Shown here in pieces: positions 38,924-52,051 of a stretch of 64,000 bases of DNA. The stretch's first letter is position 1, and each line of letters opens with the position of its first letter. The stretch is from Anisakis pegreffii (taxonomy: Eukaryota; Nematoda; Chromadorea; Rhabditida; Anisakidae). A model generated the notes under the pieces. It saw only the letters and a list, made by a program, of their open reading frames with translations. It was not told the origin of the DNA and did not search any database. Location: the NCBI GenBank assembly GCA_035041965.1, contig JAPYMA010001541.1:1-64000 (forward strand), read 5' to 3'. Made by a program: the position numbers and the translations under genes.

Positions 38924-41818
38924 ATGGATATTTTCGATACATTAACGGAGCTTGATAAATCAATCCTTCGGAAGTCATGGCAGTTGATTTTGAAGTTCGT
39001 TTTCTTAATGAATTATGAGCTTTTTGTTGTTTAACGCTTTCAGTTCTTTAATATTTCTTTCAATTCTTACCAAGTTTCTTACTTTTATTAACACACACAC
39101 TTATTCACATTTATTCACACTATTATTAGCTTGAATCTCGGAGGATTTTTGTGGAATTCTCAGTGTCTTCCACAAACGTTCTCTTACGATAAGGAATACT
39201 TCTGATTTTGCAGATTGCATTGGTTGTTTGTATGGGATTCAGATTGAAGTCTACTTAATTATGGCTAAAAGTACGAATTTCGAAATTTTAAGCACATTTC
39301 AGGAACCTGGATAGTGTATCAGTGGCCATATTTCGAATGATATTCGAGCAAAGTCCAGATGCTCGATTGATGTTTACCTTTATGAAATATGACCCGTCAA
39401 GCAATACGGTCTCGAATGATTTCAAATTTCATTCGTTAAGGTTTACACAGGTACGCAGTTGTCCTCATCAGCAATAGATCCTCAAGAAAGCATCGAAAAA
39501 TTTACATCAGAGGAATATGAGACCCTTCGTAATCCGTGGATATTCGCAACTTATTAACTATTCATCCGTGTTATAATTCTGTGATAAATCACTTATCAGA
39601 ACCATGAAATATTTCTGTCATCGGTTGATTTGCCTTTGTTTTGCAGGCTATCGACAGTGTTATGTTGCATTTAGACAATCCACATGGATTAAATGAACTA
39701 TTCGATAATCTTGGTAAAATCCATGCTAGGCTTCAAGAGCAACGTGGATTTAGGTGAGATTCATAAGACTGCATGGAATATCTTTGTGATTGCCCCGGAT
39801 CAGTCTATTATTTCTTAAGAATTAATTAGATAATTTGAGGGTTACTAAAAAAGTGTTATAGAGTTTTGACTGTATTCTCCTCAGGTGTAGGCTTCTTTGG
39901 TGAGGGTAATAAAGCAGATGCTTACTTTAATAGGTCTTCCATTCATGGAAAAATTACAGACTATTTATCTGATAAATTACAGACTATGCGACACTTTTCG
40001 AAGCGATCTTGTGCCTCATACCTAAATAAATGTTATCATCTAAAATTATATGCATGTATTTCTGAATAAGAATAATATTCACAAAGAAATATATACCCTG
40101 AAGAATGCTTCATTTGCAATGAGAATGTAATTTATCTGAATGCAATAGGATGTAATTTATCTGAATCGCAACTAATGAGATGTTCGATGACTTACTTGCA
40201 AATTGCCCGGGCGATAGTGAATAGAGGGAGTCAGTGATAATCAGTGATTGTTGTGTGCTACCCCTAGAGTTGCTTAATGAATATGGAATTAATAAAGACA
40301 GAACTGAACTAAGACTTCAACAGGTAGCCATGACAATTTGTCGAAATAAAGACTGATTAATTGATCACTGCTTACAAATGAACAAAGTGATCAAGAATTT
40401 TTTTTCATTTCTTCGAAACTTCATAAATTTTTCATGTTTACTTCGGATTTTTAGTGTAGTTTCAATTGTTGTTAGTCAGCAATCATGTCATTTCATATCG
40501 TGTTACATTCTCGGCAAATAGTCCAATTTCAGGCCTCATTACTGGAGTGTTTTCAAGGAATGTGCGTTGTGTCAATTCAGAAAGGAATTGAATCGTAAAT
40601 ATGGTCTCTTTAGGAGGTGTCAATTATATCTGATCATATCCTCTCGCTCTTTCGTCCTTTTATATCGTTTCCGCGGCTTTTCATCTTAGACTGTGATCTC
40701 CGTTGGGTCTGTTTTCGAGTTTCGACTCGAGAAACGCGATTACCTTTCGATACCAAATTGAGTTGTTGTTGCTTTGCGTTTTGCCTATGATATTATAAAT
40801 GCAACTCCATTGGCACTTGTCTGTGACACTGACCAGATGAATATTATTGCGGATTAACATTTAATGCCTTCTAATTAATAAGATGATGCTGCTTGAGGCG
40901 AAAATGAGGTTGTAATCAATTCGCTTCTTATTTATCTTTAATCAAAATATGTAGAGCTTAACAAAGAAGGAGTTCGCTCCTCTTCTAGGTGATGATTAGA
41001 TGCTGAATTACTCACGCACTCAGCTCTTCTTCCTCTTTGTTTCACTTACGTGATGTATTCGGCCGTCTTTGAATTAGTAATGCTTTATTACTTAAATTGA
41101 TTAGTAATGAACAGCGAACGAACCTATCAATGAAAACATTGAATCTCATAGAAGAACAAGACTGATCCATATGATCCTCTCAATAATTCGTTTTTCATTT
41201 CGAGTATCATCGAATCGAATTGAGTAGAAGCAAACCTTAGTGAAAGGATGGATATGCATTGAGGATAGCCACACACTTGAGTGATTTAATGAACGAATAG
41301 GATCACTCGCCAAAGGATATCCCCTTGAGGATATCCCCTTGATTATTCGTAATTTAATTGAAGTTTAAATTGAATATATTCTAAATTAGACAACACAATA
41401 GCAGCTAGTAGAAATGACCTTAGCAATATCATTTCTTTTTTCAATTACCAATGATCATATATACGTCGGTTAATGTTTCTACTCAGACTGTTCATTGATG
41501 TATGCTAATCGCATCCCTATAATACAATTGAGAGTGTTCGATATTTCAGGAATCGTTTAACGATGTTGGAAGTTGACGCAGCCATCATTCTCTGGCGACA
41601 GGTTAGCATAAACCACATGTGTTTATTCACTGATTAAACACCGAAACCAAAGCTGCTTACTTCATTCCCCTCAGATCACTTATAAAGAAAAATCTCGCCT
41701 GTCTTCAAATCCACAAGCCTGGACGGTTGTCCAGTGGAGTTATTCGAGGATCCCAATTGTGATTGTGAGGATTTTTCGAAAACTACGGCAGTTTTTCCGA
41801 GGGGGGAGGTGGGGATAG
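38924..41818 (+). CDS. Globin
   Basis: Exons 38924-38994, 39303-39450, 39647-39753, 40533-40616, 41550-41601 and 41675-41818 give about 201 residues. The A helix reads LRKSWQLIL. The E helix has the distal histidine (FKFHSLRF, His67) and the F helix the proximal histidine (LGKIH, His99). The G/H region follows (VFKECAL and LEVDAAIILWRQ). Both heme ligands are present, so oxygen or redox binding is expected. The start ATG follows a plausible acceptor at 38860-38861. All joins up to 41601 are in phase with good splice sites. The last exon is the weak part: it runs open to TAG at 41816-41818 but its sequence is not typical of an H-helix end. A donor at about 41768 could instead lead to the frame at 41.9 kb. 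Intron 4 is 933 bp and the others are smaller. Confidence 0.87.
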
Positions 41819-41851
41819 ATTTACATCGCATTTTACTCGCTCAAATTATAA

Positions 41852-42115
41852 ATGACTGCTGTTGCTGCTGAATTTCATGTGCTCCAAGATATGACTTCGA
41901 AGATCAAAGAACGTGTCAGCTTCCATAGCGTTTCTAGACGTGCAAATCGTGAACTTATTGAACGATCTCGACGAGATTCAAGCTCAAGTGAAGATGCAGT
42001 TCAGGAACAACACCGTTCTGTATGTCACTTACTTAAAATCTTCTTACTTTCCCAAATTTTCGCAGACATTCTCCTGTGCTCTCTACATCAGTCCACAACA
42101 GATTCCCTGAATTGA
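41852..42115 (+). other. Candidate exons after the globin
   Basis: An open stretch with a good donor (GTATGT at about 42019) and a good acceptor (TTTTCGCAG at about 42064) around a 46-base intron. Two frames stay open across the join. One starts with ATG at 41852, is basic and serine-rich and ends at 42113-42115. The other is open from about 41892 and runs further downstream. This could be the true globin C-terminus or a tiny separate gene. I cannot choose. Confidence 0.25.
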
Positions 42116-44164
42116 CAGAATCTGCTTGCGGAAACTCACTGAAACTCTCTAAGATTTCCAGATATTCTCTCTAATATCCCAGTTATTCCTTGCAAACTTC
42201 ATAGAAATCAATGATTCGCGAGAATATCGTCCGTCATTTAAGTTGATTTGTTCTTAGGTGTCTGATGTGAGTATAAATATGTGGAGACGCAAGCAGAGTT
42301 CAACCATTCCGGAATATTTCCTCACAGCGACACCGAACTTGATTACATCTCAAGAGTGAACGGTCAGCAAAAGCGAGAAAAAAATTTCTTGGATATGTAT
42401 GCGTATTATCATTTAGAAACGAAATTCTACCCTAAACCAATTCTCCTCAACATTGTTGCTTCTTATGTTATGTGAAACGATTCGATGCTTTCTTATAATC
42501 TGATACAATCTAATCGTAATGATATGTATATATCTCATGTGCTGTTAATTAATGAACGCGATATAGGATACGATAAAATTAATGAAATTCTCACTGTGTG
42601 AATATTTTTTGCAAAATTTCTATGCTATTTCTACGCTTTTACTGCTAACATACCTGGTTTTGCCAAGTCTTATTGTCAAGTCTATGTACCTTCAAATTTG
42701 AGTTCACTTCACATAAACATAATCCGATGGAACATGTTTATTGCTCCACAATTATTTCCTCTCTATAATATAGCATTGTCTCTCAGCGGAATTCGTCAAA
42801 TATGATTATGTGACACTCACTACTACGTGTTCATTGATGGCATTGTTTGATTGGTATTGATGTGGAATTAATGTGGAATTAACTCGGATAAAGAGGGCTC
42901 ATACTAGAAAGTAACTTCCTGATGCCATACTGCTCTACTATTCAGCAAATACATAATATCTTCACCTAACCTCATCATGAAAGTTAATGAAACGTTAGTA
43001 TCATTAATTTGGTTTTGTCCCAAACAGATGAATCGAACGAACACAATCGCACTCAATCAATCAGCCATAAATAATTTGCCATGCTGATAGGACAGCTGAA
43101 TAATTTCCTCTCGAGCGATTGCCATGCTATGATATGCAGCGAAGACAATGGCGTGTGATTATTAATTGTATCGAAGTTTTAAATATGGACGCGTATCATC
43201 TGCGATGATATAACACTGAAACACCCCGTATTATGCCGTTCTTAAGCTGTAGTAATGACATTCATCCATAAAGGGGAAATGAAGATACAGCGACCGATTA
43301 AAAGGATCACTTCAATCCAGACAAATCAAATTCGAAAAATAAGATCAAGTTAAGACTAGTTTTTAAAAATTAAAAAACTGAGTCCTAAAATCCAATCTCC
43401 AGATAGCCTGCACCATAACTTAGCAAAGATATTCTGCTGTGTGTAACCTAAACTTACAGGGATTATTAGATTGACAAGCTATAAACTAGGCGAATTCACA
43501 GATCATCCTCAAGATGTTTGAGAATGCAATTTTTCTTTCAAAAATTTTTCGAACAACACCTAAAAAGCACTTTTTAAAACGCTTATCATTGTTGTAAATA
43601 CACCCGCACTAAAATTCATGGTACTTGCGTTCGTTCCGAATCTGCAACGTAACTCGCAGAATCTCATTTGAATTTCTCAAGCTACTTGAAAAGTTAGCAT
43701 TACTCACCTCGGTATGGTATCATTTCATCAGAATTTTTTGAATCAACAGATATTGTTTGTACTATCATCACTTTCTGAGAATTATCACATTCTCTTCCTT
43801 ATAGTTCCTGTCTTCTTATATTCATCACATTTATTCACCACAATGGTACAACATGAACATTACGCAAGTTCGAGCGTCAACTTCTATGCAATCCTCTCAA
43901 TAATAACCAGTCATATAGCAGTAATGATATTGATAATTATTATGACAATCAAAATCGCAGAAATTCTGCAACCTAACTCACAGAATTCTGCAACAATGTG
44001 CACGGAAACGGGAGCGTTGTGGCCAGCAACGTTATGAACGTTTGATAGCCTGGCCAATCCAGGTAATCCAGGTATAATCGCGAAATAATAATTATTATAA
44101 CAATAACAGTAATCAAATATGAATCTCTGTTTTCAAATTATTATGACGAGATCAGTTTCTACCA
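42116..44164. other. Spacer between globin and sugar transporter
   Basis: AT-rich, with no supported gene. A 107-codon frame (43714-44037, +) is hydrophobic but has no family match or splice context. A short frame follows an acceptor at 42258. One dispersed repeat copy lies at 43997-44074. Confidence 0.4.
43997..44074. repeat. Dispersed repeat, copy 2 (about 80 bp)
   Basis: Partner of 37445-37527. It sits about 90 bp beyond the 3' end of the sugar transporter gene. Confidence 0.8.
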
Positions 44165-47100
44165 CTAGCACAATGTGGATATCGTGTTGATGCTTTGATC
44201 AATTACTTCACTATCGTCGGAATCGGTCGAGTCTCTTGGCGAGTGGTTGCTGCTTGGTGAATGACCCCGTAAATCAGAGACAATAGCGTGAATTTCACGT
44301 CCGCTTGTTTCAGGCAAATACTTGAGTAAGTAAAGAATACACACCGTATTGGGAGCAATATAGAGAATGAGGAACGAATATGCACCAATCACTGCATAGA
44401 GCGGGAGTACGGTGAACGTTGAGATGACCACCATTACGGTATTGATGGAGTAGCATAGCGATTGCATTAGAGAGCGATGTCGTTGGGGCACTAGCTCAGT
44501 GCACAGAATCCAACTGACTGGTCCTATTCCAGCCCTGTAAATCAATTGATTTAATATGTCATGATCAAATCAGATTAATTTGGAAAATGTTTCATAGATT
44601 ATAGCGAAATGATGCTTTTTTGCCGGAGGAGGGAGACGGATGGAGATTTGCTCCTTGCTTCTTGAAATGCTGAGAAAACACGACACGATTAGGGATGCTA
44701 GTTGTAGAGCATTGTTCAGATCATAATTCACGATGTAACAGTGGAAAAAAATTGGCCAAAATCATTGGAATATGAGAATTCCTGTAGAATGTGGAAAAAC
44801 TCCCGTAGAATTTCTGATTCTTACCCGTAAACATAACCAAATGTCAGGAATGCAACCACACAACCGTATTTTGTCGATTCCCAGAAGGGGTTCAGCACAG
44901 CGCATAGCACATACAATGTCAGCAATAAATTTCCAACTGTTGCAAATGTTAAGATAAGTGTTCGTCTAGGTAGTCTGAAATCGAAGTATTCATTTGTAAA
45001 GCGATCGATTCAACCGAACTGATATTACTTCCACTTAATATCATGAACACTACTTAAGATTTACTAGATTTATCATCGTCATGATGATATCTATAGTGAC
45101 GTTTTGATCTAAAGAACAAACTGCATCCGATGCATTCTACTCACTCAACAGGCAGTGATAGTGATCTAAAGAGCATAACACTTTCATGATGATACAAATG
45201 AATTAATCCTGATTTTGAAACAAATTTTTGAATGGTATTCGATTCTGAGTACTATATTAATGAAATTCGTTTGATGTTAGAGTATCTATTGAAGTATTCG
45301 GTTAACATTCAACCTTTCAACAATGAAGAATCCCGTTGTTGCACCAAAAACATACGAAACGCCCATTGCTGTCGATGACCATGCAGATAGATCGCTTTGT
45401 AAGTTCACCGAACGTAAAAAATATGTTGATGATAGTAACACTGCCCATAATGCCACCGTATTCTGAAGATACAATCATCTTGGGTCATGAAAGAATAGAA
45501 CATGCCTTTATAAAAGAGGTACCATAGGTCTACCATATATCTGACAGTTCATTTGCTTATATACAGCTTATGTAAAAACGAATTCAAAACATATTCATTT
45601 TGTTAACTAGTTTAAAATGGTAATCTCAACAAAGAATTTGATCAACTGATAGAACGGTTTTGCCATGAAATTCTCTTAGATGGAGGGCAAATTAATTGTT
45701 TTTGTAAATTATCGCAAGAAAATAATTTGCGGTACCTGTAGCGCGCAACAAGCAATTACTGCAGCTTTGCGTAAATGTGGTGTAGTCGCAATTTCTTTCA
45801 GCGATGATGAACTCTTGTCTTCAGTTTCCTGCAAAGCACTCGCATCACTTTATCAGTTTGGACTTTGCATCAATCAGCATGTCAGCACATTAATGCCGTG
45901 CAAATCGCACGGTCACAAGAAATCCAAATGTGTTTGAACACAAAAATTGCATGATTATAGAACACTGATAATGAAAAGTGCAACGTTTTGCCACCAAAGT
46001 ATATTATCAAAATAAAAATAAAAAAATTTTCTGCAATTCAGAAAAATGATTCATTGTTATTATTAGCGTTATTATCGGGCCCTTTTCAACTACAAACGTC
46101 ACTGATCATGCGCTCTTATCGCTGTGATAGCTGATCAGCAAATTTGGGTGAGCACTTTAAGCTGATAAGGTATTTACATATTGCAAAGTAAAGATAGAAG
46201 TGCATACTTTCGATTATTTTCGAAAAAAAGAATATTTTAAAGAATGTTTGGGTGAGGATTATCACAAGTTTCAATCGTGCTTGAAACGGAACTACTTTTT
46301 AAGACCCTAAAGGATTCTTTATTCACTTTCAGCTACTTTCTATCGTGTAATCGGCCCAAGTTACTACTCAAATTAACCTACTTGAAGGAGATATTCTCAC
46401 GATTGACAACGATTATTGCTGTCAATTCAACGTTACAGGTCATTTTCATGGATATGTTATCGGTTGATATCCTATATGAGATAATTAATTCATTGGTACC
46501 TTCTCGATTTCAGTGATAACACTTTCGACGTCCACCTGTGACCCATGGAAAAACCGCATTGAGCGGATTGCAGCCTTCCGATCATTCTTTGTGATCAACA
46601 AGAATTTCGGTGTTTCAGGAATCGGAACAATCACCAGCACAGCCAATACACCTGCAATGCTGAACAATTCTCAACAAGCCAATATCCCAATTTATCCATT
46701 TTTAGAACCATCTGAAGTATAGCTGAAAAGGATACGATCATATCTACCAATTGGATGTGGTCAAATGCGATTATGTGGATTCGTACAAACTAAATTGATT
46801 CTTTGATCTTATATTGGTGATCGAATAATGATTGCTTTCCCGAGTCACTTACATGGTATAATCACCATTCCCAGTAGATAATTGAGTTTTTGTCCAAAGA
46901 TCTGATCAGTGCCTAAGGCCAATCCAAGGACACACATCGACGAATAGGACATCTCGGTGGTGAAACTCATCATTCCACGTAATCGCGTAGGTGAACATTC
47001 CTCAAAATTTCACTCAAGCAATCTTTTGGGCTTTTGAAAAATCTCCATGATTCCAATACCATATAATAGTACCATAAGTAAGATAGATTCTAATAGCATA

Positions 47101-48489
47101 AGTAAAATAGATTCTCAGTTATCGCCCTCTTTTCAACACTTTTAAGTTCTGAATATCTTTCTCTCTCAGTGGTTCAATTTTTGGATGAAACGTCTCATGA
47201 CTGCTCAGATTTCATTTCATTAACGAGCGATTTCTTCTCAGTTCAGTGTTCTGAATGGAAATTTTGCATCTCTACGAATGAATCCTTTTTATTGGAATAA
47301 TCTAATCGTTCAGCGTGAATTTGGACACTTTTGAATCAGATACGTTTCGGTGAATGACCTGAATAGTCGTGGTACCTGTATGTAGAGTATTAGAGACTGA
47401 TACATAATCGCAGCGGTGATCGATACGATGATTCGACCAACGAATAACAGTTCTGGCAAGAGGTATATAATACCCAGATATCGGAGAATTGACGCTAGCA
47501 GACTCAGTACGGTACCAAACAGAAATCCAACTGAAAAAGTCACATAATTGAGGATTTCATGCATTCCGAATCATGAACGGATACAAATGAAGGATAAAAA
47601 TACTATCGATTACAGTGGAAATTAGAATTATTTGTACTCGATCGATTCTTGTCAAAACAATGATGCATTTGAATAAGTTTGTGATTCTGCGAAAAATATT
47701 TCGTGAAAGTATGAATGTTTGAGATTTTTCAAGTGAGTTGTTCTCATGTAATAAGTTTAATCCTTCTCTCCAGCTTCACATCTGGCCAATCATGAAAATT
47801 TTTGAGTCTGCTTTTTCAATTCGAATTTTTTGCGAACTGAAAATTGCTTCATCAAAAATGAAATTGTTTTTGACACGTCTTATTGAGTCTTACTTCATCG
47901 GCAGTTGTTGCGTTCAGGATTGAAGAGAAGAAAACTTTTGCGTGCTTGTAAACAGTTTTATGGCATAATAAAAATGCTTTCACATGCATCATGTGATTGT
48001 TTTTACATGGAGTCAGGTGATCAGATTAGTCGCGCTCGATTTTGTTTTGATCGATAGGTGGAGGAATCGACGAAATGAATGTAGGTTCGCTGTTAAACAC
48101 TAACAAAAAAGATAGGATATGCTTTTATACAGTCACATGCCTCCAGAAAGTGGATTTCGATGAGCTGAAGAAAAGTTATCATTTCACTTGCCACGATAAG
48201 ATAAGATATAATCCGGATAACCTTTTCGACCGAATCGATCATTGAGAATGGGTGATAGCCATATGCCGAAGAAGAAGCCAATGAACCAGATGTTCAGTAG
48301 CAGATTCCACACCCATTCATAGGTTGACTCATTGAAGGTGAAACCTTTTTGAGTGATTGATGCGTTGAGATAGTGCTTGAATGAGGTGACCGGTGTGTTG
48401 AAGTAGGTTGATGAGAATCCATACTGGAAATTGCATGCAAATGCTAATGAACAACATATGCAGAACAATTTCAATTCGGATAAATGCAT
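44165..48489 (-). CDS. SLC2/GLUT-family facilitative sugar transporter
   Basis: Exons 48489-48222, 47530-47376, 47000-46853, 46651-46500, 45828-45736, 45462-45314, 44974-44825 and 44534-44165 join in phase to 494 residues, the normal length for a 12-helix MFS transporter. Family signatures appear in order. The first outer loop has NAS and NES sequons. Then come NDRFGRK after helix 2, PETPKF after helix 6, VERLPRR between helices 8 and 9, and PETSGRE after helix 12. The protein should move a hexose or related solute across the plasma membrane. Oddities: the QQLSGIN block of glucose transporters in helix 7 is absent (the join gives NTVALWAV), and GPxPIPW is reduced to GIGPVSW, so the substrate may not be glucose. 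The start ATG follows an in-frame stop and lies 45 bases after a good acceptor. The splice site at 46651 was chosen because it restores the family alignment. Confidence 0.93.
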
Positions 48490-48534
48490 CACAAATCGCG
48501 TTGTGTTCTTCGAAGACGATTCTCAGAGCTACGG

Positions 48535-48541
48535 CTGAAAT
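48535..48541 (-). promoter_or_regulatory. Probable trans-splice acceptor of the SLC2-like gene
   Basis: The sequence ATTTCAG on the minus strand ends 45 bases before the ATG. With no upstream coding exon visible, it is the likely spliced-leader addition site. An ordinary 5' untranslated intron is the alternative. Confidence 0.5.
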
Positions 48542-51500
48542 TATTCAACAAACAATCATGCCTCCGTGAATTTTCTTAAAGTTCAAACAATAATTGAACT
48601 CTCAGTGCTATGGCTTGTCTTGTCAGCTCGAGAGTTCCAGAAGCCAACATATCGAGCAAAGTCCTCCGTCTGATTTCCAAGTCTCTTCCAGCTGAGCTTA
48701 AAAGTTGAAAATTGTGTTGCCGTTATCATCCTCTTATCTCTTCAAAATTTGTGAAGATATCAAAAAACCATTAGTTACGGCTGATTCAATACATTGCACT
48801 GTTCCATTCTATTTTATTTTTACTTCAGAAGTAAAAATATTCATTGCGGCGAGCAATAATTACTATGATAATTACAGGTGTTACGATGAAACTAGTGATG
48901 GATATAAAAGTTTATAATGATGTTTACTGACAGCATCATCATGTGAAGTTGTGAAAATGAGATTAACAGTTCACTGAATTTTTATAGCTTATTAATAGTC
49001 CGCTGAATTTTATAGCTTATTGTTGAACATAGTCCCTGCTGATCAATGACATAAGTCATAAGGTGAACGTTCGTTTCGACTCTCGTGGAAACGTTAATCT
49101 AACGACAAGCTGCGCAAATCTTCAAACGTTCAACGTTAATGATGCCATTAATAGCGATAGTACTCACAACTCTATGAAAAACGAATGGTAACTATGGTGA
49201 CAGTAATAGTAATAACAGTAATAAGCAGAATCAAATTCACGAAAAATTAACAAATGAGGTAACAATATTGGTAAGGATACAGCGTTCAAAAACAATGAAT
49301 ACTTTTGGTGGAATGAGCCGCTTGTCTTAAGCAGCTAATTCGATGCTACTAGGCATGTAATAACGATTACCATCTTTTTGTGCTGAGCAATTTGATTGTA
49401 TCGTATGAATTTGGTAGGTATCAATCTAATGCGATAAGACAGTAAATAATAAATAGTAATTGTGATAAGAATACCAAAATACTGTTCAGTTTTATCATAT
49501 CGAAAGCAGTTTACGGCTCGTAAACTTTTTCAGCGGCAACGACGGTTATCACTTGCCAAGAGAACACTTCTCAAATGATGGCGATAATAGGAATCATTTT
49601 TTTTTGGTGGAAATTCCCTGTCCAAATTTCTTTCGCTGACTCAAACTAGTTCGATGTATAATTCGAATAAAAGACTGTGAATAGACTCATTGAAATGTTC
49701 ACAATTATGCCATAGTACAACTGGAATAGAATCATAATATAATGTAACTTGAGAATAATGGAAATGCTATGAATTGAGGCGAATGAATATCTGATATGAT
49801 CAACAGAGCGTGAGTCGTGCATGCGGCAGTTATGCGTGATTGGTGGCGTGATTTCTGCATGAACACTTTCAGCTATAATTGTTTTTCACTCAACTCATGC
49901 AAATAAACCGCAGCAGTGATAAAGTTTCATTAGGTGTTCCATTGCGCTTTCACATATTTCTCCACATTGTATTATGCATTTGTTGCATTCAAATGTGCCC
50001 AAAAGTACTAACAAATAAATGTATAATGAATGTAAACATTTCACATTCACGCTCATGAATAATGTTTGCATTGAATGTACACATAAAATTGCGCGTGAAT
50101 GGGCAATGTTCATGAAGAAAAGAGCAAAACCATGAATGATAATGGATAGATTTACAATCGAACATTTCGAATAATGAACTGATCTTTTCGAAACCAAAGG
50201 GCATACAACCTCGCGATTAAGCACATGGAAGCTTTTAGCTCAGACTCGATTATACCATAATTACATTTTCGACAAAACATTCGGTTTTGAGCAAAACTTC
50301 CGGTCTTTCGTTTTTTTTCCAAAAAGTTTTGATCGAAATCGAGTGATCACTCGATAGATATGATCAGTGCAATCGACATCGAGAGGAATTCATCAGCATT
50401 TCATAAGAAGTTTTCAGCAATTGCATAAAAAATCGGCACATTGTGCTAGAAAATTCGAAAAAAATGATTGATGTATTTCCCTGCAGAATCAAACAATTCA
50501 AAATCGTGATGTTGTGAAACAATGGAAGTAAGTAGATCATGAAATATCTCTGATAGCTTATGTGATGAATAGCCGTCGAATCGTGATGATAATGCAAAAT
50601 TTTTCATGCGACCAATAAGGGCAATGCAGTGTTGAGTTCAGCTCATGCACGCATATCTATAAAGCTTACCAGGTGTTTTAATTTGTCCCTGTGTTGTTCT
50701 CAAGTGGAAGGAATCGCTGTTATTGCGGAGGTACAAAAGCACTTTTTGTCACTGATCACGCAATAATGTTACCAGACAGATGTTTTTATCTGTAGGCTGT
50801 ATGTTGTTCTCATGCTGAAGGAACTGCTGCTATTCAGAAGATACTAATTCTAAAAGATTGCTCGTTTTCTGATCACTAATGAATCAGTTGTTTGATGATC
50901 CCGTCCGTAGATCATATGAATAAATTATGTGCTTGACACGTTGTCTTTGTAGACATAATTTTAGAGATTTTATCATTGGAACGACTGGTAATGGAATTGT
51001 AGGATTAACGAATATTCAACAATAAGGAATATCATTGTTAAATGCTTTCATGGGTGTTCACCGCGTTGTTTCAGAGTCATCAACGAACAAGTTGGACGTG
51101 ATCAGGTGAGAATATCTCTGTTAAATGATTAGTCACAACTCACATCATTCATTTGCTTTATCGAAATGACCAAATGGTCTCTTACTGTCGTCTACATGCT
51201 GTATATCGTTCTTATGCGGACGGAACTAGTACTTGTAGTAACGTGCGTTCTCCAGTACTTGAATGAACTGTTTATAAATAACAATTCACAATATTCGTAT
51301 AACAACGGGCTATTCGTTCACATCGTATAATTAAATTCTGAAGCGTTTGACGTCAGCAGAATCGCGGATAGCAACCAATTCACAAATATATCTCCAGTTT
51401 AGAGACTGTTTTGCTAATTTTGCTAATTTTAAGCACGTCAAGGAAGTGGATTACTAGATTAACTCTCTACTCTCCACAAAATGACTTGCAGTTAACAGCT

Positions 51501-52033
51501 CATTAATATAATCACACATGTACTCAGATCAACAACGATTACGATACTCCACCCATCCATCCTAAGCATATTTAATAAAATCTGCAATGGCATCGAATAA
51601 TATCGTCTATAATATAATCTATGACTGCCAATCGGATAACGGCATCTAATTAAGTTCTACTCGATCATTCGAATAGTGACCGTGTTAAACCTCTTTCTGT
51701 CAACAGGTAAACTTTTTAATTTCCAGCTACAATCTCGTAAAATCAAATTAAATTTTTTCCATACTGTTTCTTAATTACAACAAATTCCATCCACTCAAGT
51801 TGTAAATTCAAATCGCCGTATTTAAGTGTTTACTTCATTCATTTGTCTACTTTTTCACGATTGGAACGACTTGTTGCGATGCGATGCTAAGCAATATATT
51901 TTCTCCATTCCATCCCATTCACTATATCCACTCGAATCAACTCCGAAATTTTAATGCAATACTGAGATATTTACGTTAATTGAGCATATACTCAAGCTAA
52001 TGAGATATACTCAGGTCTAGCCAACTTAATCTA
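48542..52033. other. Spacer between SLC2-like gene and the Srx cluster
   Basis: No gene supported. Three diverged copies of a block containing TGTTGTTCTCA...AAGGAACTG...CTATT occur near 50690, 50800 and 51200, suggesting an old local triplication. At 51075-51109 a 31-base segment is flanked by a good acceptor and a good donor (+), but no neighbours extend it. Confidence 0.4.
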
Positions 52034-52041
52034 CCTTTCAG
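52034..52041 (+). promoter_or_regulatory. Probable trans-splice acceptor, Srx-like gene A
   Basis: CCTTTCAG ends 10 bases before the ATG at 52052, typical of nematode spliced-leader addition. Confidence 0.6.
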
Positions 52042-52051
52042 CTAATCTGCA

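Noticed and set aside
43714..44037. 107-codon hydrophobic plus-strand frame
   Set aside because: It overlaps an interspersed repeat at its end and has no start context or homologous pattern.
45475..45550. Additional SLC2 exon ahead of 45462
   Set aside because: The stretch looks partly coding but no acceptor matches the phase. The join 45736 to 45462 aligns with the family without it.
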